In this document: piece by piece, positions 39,617 through 49,123 of the stretch
Numbering within the stretch: the first letter of the stretch is position 1
Layout of the letters: each line of letters opens with the position of its first letter
Source of the DNA: Haloferula sp. BvORR071
Lineage (GTDB): Bacteria > Verrucomicrobiota > Verrucomicrobiia > Verrucomicrobiales > Akkermansiaceae
Direction: 5' to 3'
NCBI RefSeq assembly: GCF_000739615.1
Contig: NZ_BATP01000006.1
Location: forward strand, 53,929-117,928
Length of the DNA stretch: 64,000 nucleotides
Position numbers and translations under genes: made by a program
Notes under the pieces: generated by a model
The model's database searches: none
Seen by the model: only the letters and a program-made list of their open reading frames with translations
What the model was told of the DNA's origin: nothing

Positions 39617-41638
39617 ATGACGGAACGCAGCGACGCCGATTTGCTCCAAAGCTGGTCCACCGAGGGCTCGGAGAAGGCCTTCGCGGAGCTGGCACGGCGC
39701 TATGGCGGCCTGATCTACCACGCATCCCTGCGACAAACTGGACGCGGCGATCTGGCTCAAGAGGCCGCACAAAATGCGCTGCTGATCCTGGCTCGCAAGG
39801 CGAAGGGGCTGGGCGAGGTGCCGAGTCTTGCCGGATGGCTGCACCGAACCGCCTGCTACGAAGCCGCCAAACTCCTGCGCCGGGAGCGCCGGCACGACGC
39901 CCGCATGAAACAAATGCCCGTTCCCGATAGTCCCGACGACGGCGAACATGGGTGGCTGGAGGCAGCGCCCTTGCTGGACCAAGCTCTGGACAGCCTTCCA
40001 CCGAAGGACCGTGACCTGATCTTCCTGCGCTTCTTCCAAAATCTAAGCTTTGAGGAAATCGCGCAGCGCTGCGGTGGTGAATCCACCGCGTGGCGGAAGC
40101 GCAGCTCGCGGGCGATGGAGAAGCTGCGGCTGGCGCTGACGAAGCGCGGTGTGGCGTTGAGCGGCTCGGCCTTGGTTACCGGGCTGGGCACCAGCCTCTC
40201 ACAAGCGGCCCCGCCCGCTGTAATGGCCACCCTGACGGCATCGCCCGCTGCGGGAGCGGCGGCGCTTTCCTGGACCACCCTCGCCTCGCATTCCCTGCAT
40301 CTCATGAAACTCCATCCCGCGACCGCCGTGATCGTGACCTTGCTCCTCACCGCGCTGCCACTGAGCGTGCAGGCTTTTGCCAATGCAGCGGCCCGGGACC
40401 GGATCGCCCTGCTGGAAGCCGGCCAGGGTCGTGCCACAGGCCAAGCGAGCGTCGCGCGGGGCATTGCCCCGGCCGCTACCGCCAAGGTCAGCAAGCAGAG
40501 CATCCTCTGGCTCGCCGATCAGATCTCGAAGGGCTCAGGCTCGCGCCAGTCGGGCGCCGCAGTGAAGAGAATGCTGCGGAGCTTGAATGCCGAAGAGCTG
40601 GACCAGCTCTTGCGCGAAGCGATCGCGGTCAATCTCCCCTCCACCACTCTCCAAAGCCTCCTTGGCCAAGTCCTGAACCAAACGACTTTCTCCACGACTT
40701 CACCGCTTCCGCCGGAGCGTTTCTTGGAGACCCTCGCTCTCTTGGCCGATCATTTGGATACGAAGGGGCAAGAATTGGTCTGGGCCTATTCCGACCGCTC
40801 GATCAAGAAGTGGGTCGAGGAGGATCCGGAAAAGGCGGTGGCCTGGTATCGCAGCGAGGTCAAATCAGGGCGGTTCGACTTCACGCGCCTGAACCTCCTC
40901 ATTCCGGGCGAACTCTACGCCAGCCTGCGCAAGGCCGATCCGCAGGCGGCAGAGGACTTCTACGCCACGCTCACGGAAGATGAGAGGATTCCGGTGATCC
41001 AGCTATTCAAGCGCTCTGGAACACCAGAGGAACTCCTGGACCTGGCAGCGAAGTTTGAAGACCCCGCGAAGCGCCAAGTTCCGCTGCTGACGAAGTTCCA
41101 GTATGGAACGAAGGACAAGTCTCCGGCGGAAGTGCGGGCATGGGTGGACCGCGCGGGAGTATCCGGAACTGATGCGGCGGCACTACTCGCAGCCGCAGCG
41201 GAAGGCGATCCCTACCGAGAGGATGGAGGCGTGCAGTACTACAGTGGAATGAAAACCGACCAGATCGCCGAGCGGATCGCCTGGCTGCACGATCCAGCGA
41301 TGGGCGGAGAGTCATCTGCAGCCATTGGGATTTTCTTGGCCAGCAGCATGACCTCTGCGCCGGAACAAACCCGGGAAGCTCTGACGGCGGAGTGGGAGCG
41401 CCATCCCGACCAGGAGATGCTGGAGGCATACTTCCGCCACGCGGGAGCGAGCTTCCCCGGGGTCATCGACGCACTCGATCGCTATCGCCAGCTTGAGGAT
41501 CGTGAAAACCGGGAAGAACTGCTCCGCGAACTTCTCAAAACCCCTGCCGGACAAGAGGTGCTTGCGAAGATGAACCGGGAAGGCGTCCCCGCCAAGGACC
41601 TCGAAGAGGCCGAACTTCCAACCGAACTCTTCCGATGA
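39617..41638 (+). CDS. ECF sigma factor with transmembrane anchor and long C-terminal extension
   Basis: 673 residues from ATG at 39617, preceded by AGGGG. Residues 1-190 are an ECF sigma-70: region 2 ([39 protein letters not shown]) and region 4 ([39 protein letters not shown]). A hydrophobic helix ([20 protein letters not shown], about residues 236-255) follows, then a roughly 400-residue helical repeat-like domain. The sigma would be tethered at the membrane, with the C-terminal part across it acting as sensor or built-in regulator, as seen in some Planctomycetes and Verrucomicrobia ECF groups. The next gene overlaps by ATGA. No separate anti-sigma was seen. Confidence 0.88.
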   Translation: MTERSDADLLQSWSTEGSEKAFAELARRYGGLIYHASLRQTGRGDLAQEAAQNALLILARKAKGLGEVPSLAGWLHRTACYEAAKLLRRERRHDARMKQMPVPDSPDDGEHGWLEAAPLLDQALDSLPPKDRDLIFLRFFQNLSFEEIAQRCGGESTAWRKRSSRAMEKLRLALTKRGVALSGSALVTGLGTSLSQAAPPAVMATLTASPAAGAAALSWTTLASHSLHLMKLHPATAVIVTLLLTALPLSVQAFANAAARDRIALLEAGQGRATGQASVARGIAPAATAKVSKQSILWLADQISKGSGSRQSGAAVKRMLRSLNAEELDQLLREAIAVNLPSTTLQSLLGQVLNQTTFSTTSPLPPERFLETLALLADHLDTKGQELVWAYSDRSIKKWVEEDPEKAVAWYRSEVKSGRFDFTRLNLLIPGELYASLRKADPQAAEDFYATLTEDERIPVIQLFKRSGTPEELLDLAAKFEDPAKRQVPLLTKFQYGTKDKSPAEVRAWVDRAGVSGTDAAALLAAAAEGDPYREDGGVQYYSGMKTDQIAERIAWLHDPAMGGESSAAIGIFLASSMTSAPEQTREALTAEWERHPDQEMLEAYFRHAGASFPGVIDALDRYRQLEDRENREELLRELLKTPAGQEVLAKMNREGVPAKDLEEAELPTELFR

Positions 41639-42777
41639 GATTACTGCTTTTTGCCATCATCGCCGCGGCGATCCTGTTAGGTTTCCAGCAAGGCCGGGAA
41701 TCCCTGCGGCTTGCGGCGCAGGAGAAGGAATTGAGCGCGATTGGCAAGACTAGAGCTGGGGAGACATCAGGTGAAGCATCAACGCTTGCCACGAGCGGCT
41801 CCGCAGTTGCAGCGAAGATCGAGCGCCAGGCACAGGGCAAGTTCAATGCCACGGCCTACATCGCCAAGTGCAGGGCGCTGATCCTGATGGCCATGGTGCG
41901 CGAGCCGAACTTCGGTGAAGATGACTTCGTTCAGCACGACCTCTTGGATGCAACTACCGAGGACCTCCTGCAACTTCTGGACCAGCTCCACGAGTCTGGA
42001 ATTCCCGAGGAATTCTGGAGTCTGATCTACGAAAGCGCCTCGCCCCGCCTTCTCGACAAGGATCCGCTCCGTGCCTGCGAGTTTTCCATGAAGGGTGGCG
42101 ATATTGAGAACTTCACCCTCGTTGTCAGAAGCTGGATAGCCCGCGACCCGCAGGCCGCGGGAGAGTGGTTGAAGATGAAAACCCAAGCGGAGCCACCCCT
42201 GAACGAGAAGACCTTCCGCACCTACTACTCCCATCCAGAAGAGCTGTATGTGCCGGGCCTCCAACTCGCGGCGAGCATCGCCGCGGCACCAGCCACCGCG
42301 GATCTTGAAGTCTTGACCAAGCTGGACGGATCGAAGCTGAAGGCGAGCTTGGATGACCTGCTCCACGTGCTGCCGCCGGATCGCCTGCCGCTACTGCTGA
42401 AGCGCCTCGCGGAGTGCGGCCGCGAGGACCTGGTGGAGATGGCCATCAAGCAACACCCCGAACCGGCCCTGGCCAGGGAGTATCTAACGAGCGCCTCTCT
42501 GCCCCCGGCGACATTCACACGAGCAGCGGAGCTGGCCCTGAGTGAACTTCAGCCCGGTGATTTGCCGGGCGCAATGAAGTGGTATCTGAAGGCCACTGAT
42601 CCGGCCCTGCGGGGCGAGGGCTTACAGAGGATCGTGAGCTCGTGGACGCAGGAGAATCCACACTCTGCCGCCGCATGGATCGAGCAGCTACCGGAGGGAG
42701 CAGATCGGAAACTGGCGAAGGAGGCCTACGAAGATGCACGGGCGCATCCGCCGCCCAAGAAAGCGCGGCCATGGTAG
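41635..42777 (+). CDS. Partner protein coupled to the ECF sigma factor
   Basis: 380 residues starting in the ATGA overlap with the sigma gene (41635-41638). An N-terminal hydrophobic anchor (LLLFAIIAAAILLGF) precedes a helical body with WIARDPQAAGEW and later WTQENPHSAAAWIEQLPEG units. These resemble the DPxxAxxW helical repeats seen in the C-terminal half of the sigma gene and in many Verrucomicrobia paralogues. It is probably extracytoplasmic and acts with the sigma factor. No enzyme motif is visible. deoB follows about 50 bases later. Confidence 0.7.
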   Translation: MRLLLFAIIAAAILLGFQQGRESLRLAAQEKELSAIGKTRAGETSGEASTLATSGSAVAAKIERQAQGKFNATAYIAKCRALILMAMVREPNFGEDDFVQHDLLDATTEDLLQLLDQLHESGIPEEFWSLIYESASPRLLDKDPLRACEFSMKGGDIENFTLVVRSWIARDPQAAGEWLKMKTQAEPPLNEKTFRTYYSHPEELYVPGLQLAASIAAAPATADLEVLTKLDGSKLKASLDDLLHVLPPDRLPLLLKRLAECGREDLVEMAIKQHPEPALAREYLTSASLPPATFTRAAELALSELQPGDLPGAMKWYLKATDPALRGEGLQRIVSSWTQENPHSAAAWIEQLPEGADRKLAKEAYEDARAHPPPKKARPW

Positions 42778-42824
42778 CACGATTTTGATTGGGCGGAGGC
42801 GGGGGATTCGGCGAGGCTGGCGCG

Positions 42825-43925
42825 GTGAAACGGGCCTTGGTGATTGTCTTGGATTCGGTGGGATGTGGGGGCGCGCCGGATGCTGCTGACTTCGGCGATG
42901 CCGGGGCGGACACCTTGGGGCATCTCTTCGAACGCGAGCTACTGGAGCTGCCAAATCTGGCCAAGCTCGGGCTCCTCGAAGTGCTCGACCGCGGCCCCAC
43001 CTCTACCCTCCCCGGTGCAGCCTGGGCCAAAATGAGCGAGAAGTCGGTAGGTAAGGACACCAGCACCGGCCACTGGGAACTGGCGGGCTGCGTGTTGCCT
43101 CAGCCCTTCGATACTTTCACCAGTTTCCCTCAGGATTTGTTAGATGAGATCGGCGGCCCCTTCCTGGGCAACTTCGCCGCTTCGGGCACGGAGATCCTTG
43201 AGCAACTCGGCGAGGAGCACCTCCTGACGGGATATCCGATCGTTTACACTAGCGCGGACTCCGTGCTGCAGATCGCGGCCCACGAAGAGCGCTACGGCCT
43301 GGAGAAACTCTGGGCTCTCTGTAAGCGTGCTCGCGAAGTCTTGGACCGCCGCGGCATCCGCATCGGCCGGGTGATCGCCCGCCCCTTCCTCGGCGACTCA
43401 GCGACGACCTTCAAGCGGACATCAAACCGCCACGACTACTCGCTGATGCCTCCGGAGACCGTGCTCAACCGCTTGCAAACCGCGGGCCTGGAGACCCTCG
43501 GCGTGGGCAAGATCTCGGACATCTTCGCCGGCTCCGGAATCTCGGAATCGCATCCGACGAAGTCGAATGCGGATGGGATGGCGACGATCGGAAAGCTATG
43601 GGCCGACCCGCGAAAGAGGCCGCATCTGATCTTCGCGAATCTAGTGGATTTCGACATGCTCTATGGCCATCGACGGGATCCGGCCGGCTACGCGAACTGC
43701 CTGCGGGAGTTCGATGCATGGCTCGGGGATTTCTTGCCGCAGGTCGGCGGGGATTTCCTTCTAATCACCGCCGACCACGGGAACGACCCCTACCACAGCG
43801 GTACCGACCACACCCGCGAGCAGGTTCCGCTGCTGACCTTGAATGCGCCCCGGCCTCTTGTTGCAAGTGATGACTTCACCCAGGTTGCGAGGCTTGTCGC
43901 AGCTCACTTCGGGTTGGACGCCTGA
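42825..43925 (+). CDS. deoB: Phosphopentomutase
   Basis: 366 residues. I chose the GTG at 42825 (VKRALVIVLDSVGCGGAPDA); a TTG at 42789 would add Gly-rich residues. It shows the alkaline-phosphatase-fold metal sites: LDSVGCGGAPDAADFGDAGA, KDTSTGHWELAG, LIFANLVDFDMLYGHRRDP and ITADHGNDPYHSGTDHTREQ. It interconverts (deoxy)ribose 1- and 5-phosphate in nucleoside catabolism. It is followed by a toxin-antitoxin pair and then deoA on the same strand. Confidence 0.95.
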   Translation: MKRALVIVLDSVGCGGAPDAADFGDAGADTLGHLFERELLELPNLAKLGLLEVLDRGPTSTLPGAAWAKMSEKSVGKDTSTGHWELAGCVLPQPFDTFTSFPQDLLDEIGGPFLGNFAASGTEILEQLGEEHLLTGYPIVYTSADSVLQIAAHEERYGLEKLWALCKRAREVLDRRGIRIGRVIARPFLGDSATTFKRTSNRHDYSLMPPETVLNRLQTAGLETLGVGKISDIFAGSGISESHPTKSNADGMATIGKLWADPRKRPHLIFANLVDFDMLYGHRRDPAGYANCLREFDAWLGDFLPQVGGDFLLITADHGNDPYHSGTDHTREQVPLLTLNAPRPLVASDDFTQVARLVAAHFGLDA

Positions 43926-43948
43926 GTGATTCGGAATAGCGTTAGAAC

Positions 43949-44176
43949 GTGAGCACGGAGTTGAAAGTAGTCGAGGTGGAGAGCGGGCTCGGGATCGTCT
44001 TGCCCGACTCTCTTTTGGAGAAGCTCGGACTCGTGCTCGGCGACTCGCTGACACTCACTGAAACCGCCCGCGGATTCGCGCTCTCCGCCGCAGAGGACGA
44101 GTTTTCCCGCCAGATGAGATTGGCGGAGGAGATCATGCGTGAAGACCGCGACGTACTCCACCTTCTCGCCCAGTAG
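43949..44176 (+). CDS. AbrB/MazE-type antitoxin
   Basis: 75 residues from a GTG at 43949. The N-terminal SpoVT/AbrB-like swapped-hairpin domain reads LKVVEVESGLGIVLPDSLLE and LGLVLGDSLTLTETARGFAL. A charged C-terminal helix (RQMRLAEEIMREDRDVLHLL) would wrap the toxin. It ends 2 bases before the Doc-type toxin, the classic addiction-module layout. The pair is probably autoregulated. Confidence 0.85.
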   Translation: MSTELKVVEVESGLGIVLPDSLLEKLGLVLGDSLTLTETARGFALSAAEDEFSRQMRLAEEIMREDRDVLHLLAQ

Positions 44177-44178
44177 CC

Positions 44179-44571
44179 ATGAACATGCCCGTCTGGATTC
44201 CCAAGGAGGTTGTTCTCGCGCTGCACCAACGCCAGGTCGAGGAACACGGTGGCGATGCCGGCATCCGCGATGAGACCCTGTTAGAGTCGGCTCTCGCCCG
44301 CCCGCAGCAACGCTATACCTACGACTCCTCGGCAGACCTCTGTGCCCTCGCAGCCTCCTACGCCAAGGGCCTGGCCAAGAATCACCCCTTCATCGACGGC
44401 AACAAGCGCACCGCCTTCGTCGTTTACCGGCTCTTCCTCCTGCGCAATGGCATCACCGCCACCGCGCAACAAGACGACCGCTATTCCACCGCCCTCGGCC
44501 TCGCCGCCGGCGAACTGGAGGAAGAAGCATTCGCCACCTGGCTTCGCGCGAACACCGCACCCATTTCATGA
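44179..44571 (+). CDS. doc: Doc-type (Fic fold) toxin
   Basis: 130 residues of the death-on-curing family. The Fic active-site motif KNHPFIDGNKRTAF is intact (His69, Phe71, Asp73, Gly74, Asn75, Lys76, Arg77). Doc kinases phosphorylate EF-Tu and arrest translation. It is followed by an ATGA overlap with deoA (44568-44571), so toxin and thymidine phosphorylase translation may be coupled. The partner is an AbrB-type antitoxin rather than Phd. Confidence 0.93.
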   Translation: MNMPVWIPKEVVLALHQRQVEEHGGDAGIRDETLLESALARPQQRYTYDSSADLCALAASYAKGLAKNHPFIDGNKRTAFVVYRLFLLRNGITATAQQDDRYSTALGLAAGELEEEAFATWLRANTAPIS

Positions 44572-45809
44572 AGCTTCACGTCCCCACTCTCATCGCCCGC
44601 AAGCGCGAAGGCGAAACGCTCGATCCGGCGGAGATCAAGCTGCTCATCGAAGGCTACACTTCTGGCGAAATCCCCGACTACCAGATGTCAGCCTTCGCGA
44701 TGGCGGTCTTTTTCAAGGGGATGGATGCCGTGGAGACGGCAGCACTGACCAAGGCGATGATGGCGAGTGGCGATGTCTTCCACCACCGCGACGGGCATCC
44801 GCAGGTGGTGGACAAGCATTCCACCGGCGGCATCGGCGACAAGGTCTCCCTGATCCTCGCCCCGCTGGTGGCCTGCACCGGAGTCTGGGTGCCCATGGTC
44901 TCCGGCCGCGGCCTTGGCATCACCGGAGGAACGCTCGACAAGCTGGAGTCAATCCCCGGCTTCAAGGTCGGGATCACCATTCCGGAGGCGCAGAACCTTT
45001 TGGAGAAAATCGGCGTGGTGATGATGGGCCAGACCGACCGCTTCTGCCCGGCCGACAAGAAGCTCTATGCCCTGCGCGACGTGACCGGCACGGTGCCTTC
45101 GATCCCGTTGATCACCGCCTCGATCATGTCCAAGAAGCTGTCCGAGTCGCTCGACAAGCTGGTGCTGGACGTGAAGTTCGGCAGTGGTGCCTTTATGAAG
45201 ACCGAGAAGGAGGCCCGCGTGCTGGCGGACTCGATGATCGCGGTCGGCCATGAAATGGGCGTGGAGGTGCATGCCATCCTCAATCCCATGAGCGAGCCGC
45301 TCGGCCGGGCGGTCGGCAATTCGCTCGAAGTCATCGAGTCGCTCGAGTGTCTCGAAGGCGGCGGCCCTGAAGACCTGCGCAAGCTGGTGCTCGACCTCGC
45401 CGAGAAGATCAGCCCCGTCTCCCGCGGCGAGCTGGAAAAGCTGCTAGACGACGGCTCGGCACGGAAGAAGTTCGACGAGATCGTGAAAGCCCACGGCGGC
45501 AAGCCCTCCGATCTGCCAAAGCTCGGAAGCATCCATCACACGCCGATCATCCGCGAGTTCCCCGCTCCCAACACGGGCACCGTGACTCGTGCCGATGCCG
45601 GAATGGTCGGCCAAGCCGCAGTCCAACTTGGTGCCGGTCGCGCGCGCGCCACCGACGGAGTCGATCACGCCGTCGGCTTCGACAGCCTGGTGAAGGTCGG
45701 TGAGCATATTCACCAAGGCCACGCACTATGCCGGATCCATGCCCGCACTGCGGTGGACTTCGAGATCGCAGAGGCGATGCTGGAGAAGGCCATCCGGATC
45801 GAGCCTTAG
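44568..45809 (+). CDS. deoA: Thymidine (pyrimidine-nucleoside) phosphorylase
   Basis: 413 residues. The glycosyl transferase family 3 signatures are present: SGEIPDYQMSAFAMAVFFKG, VDKHSTGGIGDKVSLILAP, SGRGLGITGGTLDKLESIPG and LVLDVKFGSGAFMKTE. It cleaves thymidine or uridine with phosphate, feeding deoxyribose 1-phosphate to DeoB. The start overlaps the doc stop by 4 bases, placing deoB, the toxin-antitoxin pair and deoA in one run. Confidence 0.95.
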   Translation: MKLHVPTLIARKREGETLDPAEIKLLIEGYTSGEIPDYQMSAFAMAVFFKGMDAVETAALTKAMMASGDVFHHRDGHPQVVDKHSTGGIGDKVSLILAPLVACTGVWVPMVSGRGLGITGGTLDKLESIPGFKVGITIPEAQNLLEKIGVVMMGQTDRFCPADKKLYALRDVTGTVPSIPLITASIMSKKLSESLDKLVLDVKFGSGAFMKTEKEARVLADSMIAVGHEMGVEVHAILNPMSEPLGRAVGNSLEVIESLECLEGGGPEDLRKLVLDLAEKISPVSRGELEKLLDDGSARKKFDEIVKAHGGKPSDLPKLGSIHHTPIIREFPAPNTGTVTRADAGMVGQAAVQLGAGRARATDGVDHAVGFDSLVKVGEHIHQGHALCRIHARTAVDFEIAEAMLEKAIRIEP

Positions 45810-45813
45810 AGCA

Positions 45814-46335
45814 TCAGGGAGCGCTTTGAAAGCGGTCAATCTTGCTCGATAGGAAATAGCAGACGATCCCGAAAGCCCCCCAGAAACAGCACCAAGCCCA
45901 AGAACTCCAAGCGCCCACTCCAACCATTAGCATAGTGAGCCAAGCCCCGATCGCGAAGACTGAATAGGCCTGTCCGACAACGAGCAAGGGCTTCGCAACG
46001 ACACGCAAGGGATGATCCGGCCAGCGGGCACGCCTGGGATCATCATGAGGCGCACGTGTAAGTTGAATCATCCAGCCGGCGCCAAGCAAGATCGCGAACA
46101 AGGCGCAGAAGGCACCCAGCATCACCAAGGAAGCCGCAATGCCCGCAAGCACTGCACCAGGTTCTTCGCCGATTGCCGCCGTTTTGAAGGTTCCAATCAG
46201 ACAGACCATAGCCACACCAGCGGTCGGCAAGGTGAGGATGATGGTGATAGCATGGAGAAACCCCAAGCTCAGCCGGGCACCCAGCGGAATTCTCCCGCCG
46301 GGTGCCTCTTGTATTTCGTCCGGCTCCTGATCCAT
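45814..46335 (-). CDS. Hypothetical four-helix membrane protein
   Basis: 173 residues with four hydrophobic segments: FLHAITIILTLPTAGVAMVC, VLAGIAASLVMLGAFCALFA, AYSVFAIGAWLTMLMVGV and the final WCCFWGAFGIVCYFL. A charged loop lies between helices 2 and 3. No family is recognised. It is convergent with deoA (5 bases). The function is unknown. Confidence 0.6.
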   Translation of the reverse strand: MDQEPDEIQEAPGGRIPLGARLSLGFLHAITIILTLPTAGVAMVCLIGTFKTAAIGEEPGAVLAGIAASLVMLGAFCALFAILLGAGWMIQLTRAPHDDPRRARWPDHPLRVVAKPLLVVGQAYSVFAIGAWLTMLMVGVGAWSSWAWCCFWGAFGIVCYFLSSKIDRFQSAP

Positions 46336-46372
46336 CGTCTCCCGCTTGTCCGGGTGAAGCGGAAAGCGGTGC

Positions 46373-46810
46373 TTACTTCAATACCGCAGCGTGGAACTCG
46401 TACCAATCGTCCAGATTGTTCAGGTTCACCGCGTCCTTGCAGGCACAGTCGTCATCCGGCAATCCGCAGGCGGAGAGCACGGACTGGCGGGTGGCATCGC
46501 TGTGGATGTAGCCGGTGATCGCGGCGTTCAGCTTGGCGATGGAGGCGGCATCCACGGAGGTCCCGTTGGCCTTTACCCACGCTTCGAATTCGGGGTAGGT
46601 CGGGCGGCTGGTGGCGATGTAGTCGAGCACCGCGTCCCGCTTCAGGCCGAGGCCATCGATCACCATCTGGTCGTAGCCCTGGCCTGCACCGGGATAGCCA
46701 TCGGCCAGCTGGCCACGGGCTTCCAGGGAGGCCTTGAGCCAAAGGCGCGGCAGGTGGAGGACGCCGAGCGGGCCGGCGGTGCCGGAACTGATGAGAGGAA
46801 CGATTTTCAT
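46373..46810 (-). CDS. DUF5069 domain protein
   Basis: 145 residues from ATG at 46810 (MKIVPLISSGTAGPLGVLHL). The DUF5069 pattern is visible: LPRLWLKASLEARGQLADGY, GYDQMVIDGLGLKRDAVLDY, an F-x-x-W helix, and DWYEFHAAVLK at the end. The family is largely Verrucomicrobia and Planctomycetes and has no known function. An extension to 46864 was rejected as non-conserved. It is divergent from the sulfatase fusion. Confidence 0.82.
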   Translation of the reverse strand: MKIVPLISSGTAGPLGVLHLPRLWLKASLEARGQLADGYPGAGQGYDQMVIDGLGLKRDAVLDYIATSRPTYPEFEAWVKANGTSVDAASIAKLNAAITGYIHSDATRQSVLSACGLPDDDCACKDAVNLNNLDDWYEFHAAVLK

Positions 46811-46860
46811 AGTTTGAGAAGCAGACCCGCTTTCCCGGCTGGCGTCAATTGGAGGCTGGA

Positions 46861-46889
46861 ACAATATTGACGCTTTTGAACGGTATAAT
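46861..46889 (+). promoter_or_regulatory. Candidate promoter ahead of the sulfatase fusion
   Basis: A perfect -10, TATAAT, lies at 46884-46889, 51 bases before the start. The TTGACG at 46867 is only 11 bases from it, too short for sigma-70; a weak ACAATA sits at the proper 17-base spacing. Confidence 0.3.
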
Positions 46890-46940
46890 CATGGCGCTTG
46901 TCCTTGCAAGGGACGGGCGGGGAGCGCGTATGCTGGGTGC

Positions 46941-49115
46941 ATGCGCCCGATTCTGCTCCTCGCTCTGCTGGTGCCCCACTTGTCTGCACAAGATAGGCCG
47001 AATATCCTGTTTTTGTTCTCGGATGACCACGCGTTGAACGCGATTTCGGCCTATGGGGGGCCCCTCAAGGATCTGGCACCGACGCCTAACATCGACCGGA
47101 TCGCCAAGGAGGGCGAGATCTTCACCCGCTCCTACTGCGGGAATTCCATCTGCGGGCCCTCCCGGGCGACAATCCTGACCGGAAAGCATAGCCACATCAA
47201 CGGCTTTCTGGACAACAACAACGCCCGCTTCGACGGAAGCCAGACCACCTTCCCCAAGCTGCTGCAGAAGGCCGGCTACCAGACCTCCATGATCGGCAAG
47301 TGGCACCTCGTCAGCGAGCCCACGGGCTTTGACAACTGGGAAGTCCTCTTGGACCAAGGCACCTACTACAATCCGGATTTCCTCTCCGCGAAAGGCAAGA
47401 GCCGGGTGGAAGGCTATTGCACGGATATCATCACGGACAAGGCCATCGCCTGGCTGGATGGCCGGGACAAGAGCAAGCCCTTCCTGCTGATGTGCCAGCA
47501 CAAGGCGCCGCACCGCAACTGGGCCCCTGCCCCGCGGCACCTGGAGCTGTTCAAGGATGTGACCTTTCCGGAACCAGCCACGCTCTTCGACGACTACGCG
47601 AACCGCAGCGGGACGCTGAAGGAGCAGGAGATGAGTATCGCCAAGAACTTCTCCTGGGCCGCGGACATGAAATTCAAGGGCGAGAACCTTTTCCCCGACA
47701 ACTTCACCAATGAGGGCAAGAACGGCGAGTATCTGCGGATGACGCCGGAGCAGCAGGCAACTTGGGATGCGGCGCATGACGCTGAGAACGCCGCCTTCAT
47801 CGAGGATGTGAAGTCCGGGAAGATCGCCGGCAAGGACATCACCCGCTGGAAGTACCAGCGCTACATGAGGGACTACCTGCGCTGCGTGCGGGCGGTGGAC
47901 GAGAATGTGGGGCGCATGCTCGACTATCTGGACAAGAACGACCTGACCAAGAACACGCTCGTGGTCTACGCCTCCGATCAGGGCTTCTACCTGGGCGAGC
48001 ACGGCTGGTTCGACAAGCGTTGGATGTTCGAGCAGAGCCTGTCGATGCCCTTCCTGGTCCGCTGGCCGGGCGTGGCTCCCGCCGGGGTGAAGAACGACGC
48101 GCTGGTGCAGAACATCGACTACGCGCCGACCTTCCTAGAGGCGGCGGGGCAGCCGATCCCGGCGACGGTGCAGGGCAAGAGCCTGCTGCCGGTGCTGAAG
48201 GGCCAGAAGCCGGCCGACTGGCGGAAGGAAATCTACTACTTTTATAGTGGCGAGGCGACTCACCACGTGGCGGCCCACGACGGCATCCGCACGGAGACCC
48301 ACAAGCTGATGTACTTCCCCGGCACCAAGGAGTGGAACCTCTTCGATCTGCAGAAGGACCCGGACGAAATGAAATCCGTCCATGATGACCCGGCCTATGC
48401 CACGGTCTTCGAGGACATGAAGAAGCGCTACGCCGAGGAGCGGGCCCGCTATCACATGAGTGCCGCGACCTTGCCTGGGAACCGGACCGAGCCGTGGTGG
48501 AAGCAGCGCCACCAGCAGAAGTCAGCACTGGCCAAGCAGGGGGGCCATGACCTCGTCTTCATCGGCGACTCGATCACCCAGGGCTGGGAAGGCCATGGCA
48601 AGGCGACCTGGGACAAATACTATGCCGGGCGCAAGGCACTGAACCTCGGATTCTCCGGCGACCGCACGGAGCACGTGCTGTGGCGTCTGATGAACGGCGA
48701 ACTGGAGAACGTCGATCCCAAGGCCTTCGTCATCATGATCGGCACCAACAATACCGGTCACCGCCAGGACCCGCCCGAGCAGACGGCGGAAGCGATCAAG
48801 CTGATCATCGAACTCCTTCAGGACCGTAAGCCGAATGCCAAGATTCTGCTGCTGTCCGTCTTCCCGCGCGCCGAGAAGCCCGACGCCCCCCTCCGACAGA
48901 TCAACCAGGGCATCAACGAGAAGATCAAGGGCTTCGCGGACAGCGACAAGGTGCAGTGGCTCGATATGACTGGCAGCTTCCTGGCCCCCGATGGCACCCT
49001 GCCGAAGGAACTGATGCCGGATTTCCTGCACCCGCAGGGTCCCGGCTACGAGATCTGGGCAAAAGCGATGGAAAGCAAGATTGCGGCCCTCACAGGAACT
49101 GCTGAAATCCCCTAG
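46941..49115 (+). CDS. Sulfatase fused to SGNH (GDSL) hydrolase
   Basis: 724 residues, signal peptide MRPILLLALLVPHLSA. Residues 20-480 are a type I sulfatase: PNILFLFSDDHALNAISAYG, then SICGPSRATILTGKHSH with Cys71 in the C-x-P-S-R motif that is converted to formylglycine. IGKWHL and VVYASDQGFYLGEHGWFDKR follow. The C-terminal 190 residues are an SGNH hydrolase: LVFIGDSITQGWEGHG with Ser544, NLGFSGDRTEHVLW, MIGTNNTG and the catalytic DFLHPQG (Asp694, His697). This would be an extracytoplasmic enzyme removing sulfate and an ester group, probably acetyl, from a polysaccharide. An anaerobic maturase or FGE is not seen here. Confidence 0.92.
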   Translation: MRPILLLALLVPHLSAQDRPNILFLFSDDHALNAISAYGGPLKDLAPTPNIDRIAKEGEIFTRSYCGNSICGPSRATILTGKHSHINGFLDNNNARFDGSQTTFPKLLQKAGYQTSMIGKWHLVSEPTGFDNWEVLLDQGTYYNPDFLSAKGKSRVEGYCTDIITDKAIAWLDGRDKSKPFLLMCQHKAPHRNWAPAPRHLELFKDVTFPEPATLFDDYANRSGTLKEQEMSIAKNFSWAADMKFKGENLFPDNFTNEGKNGEYLRMTPEQQATWDAAHDAENAAFIEDVKSGKIAGKDITRWKYQRYMRDYLRCVRAVDENVGRMLDYLDKNDLTKNTLVVYASDQGFYLGEHGWFDKRWMFEQSLSMPFLVRWPGVAPAGVKNDALVQNIDYAPTFLEAAGQPIPATVQGKSLLPVLKGQKPADWRKEIYYFYSGEATHHVAAHDGIRTETHKLMYFPGTKEWNLFDLQKDPDEMKSVHDDPAYATVFEDMKKRYAEERARYHMSAATLPGNRTEPWWKQRHQQKSALAKQGGHDLVFIGDSITQGWEGHGKATWDKYYAGRKALNLGFSGDRTEHVLWRLMNGELENVDPKAFVIMIGTNNTGHRQDPPEQTAEAIKLIIELLQDRKPNAKILLLSVFPRAEKPDAPLRQINQGINEKIKGFADSDKVQWLDMTGSFLAPDGTLPKELMPDFLHPQGPGYEIWAKAMESKIAALTGTAEIP

Positions 49116-49123
49116 TTCTCCAC

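Noticed and set aside
46867..46889. TTGACG with TATAAT as a complete sigma-70 promoter
   Set aside because: The 11-base spacer is too short; only the -10 is kept as a weak candidate.
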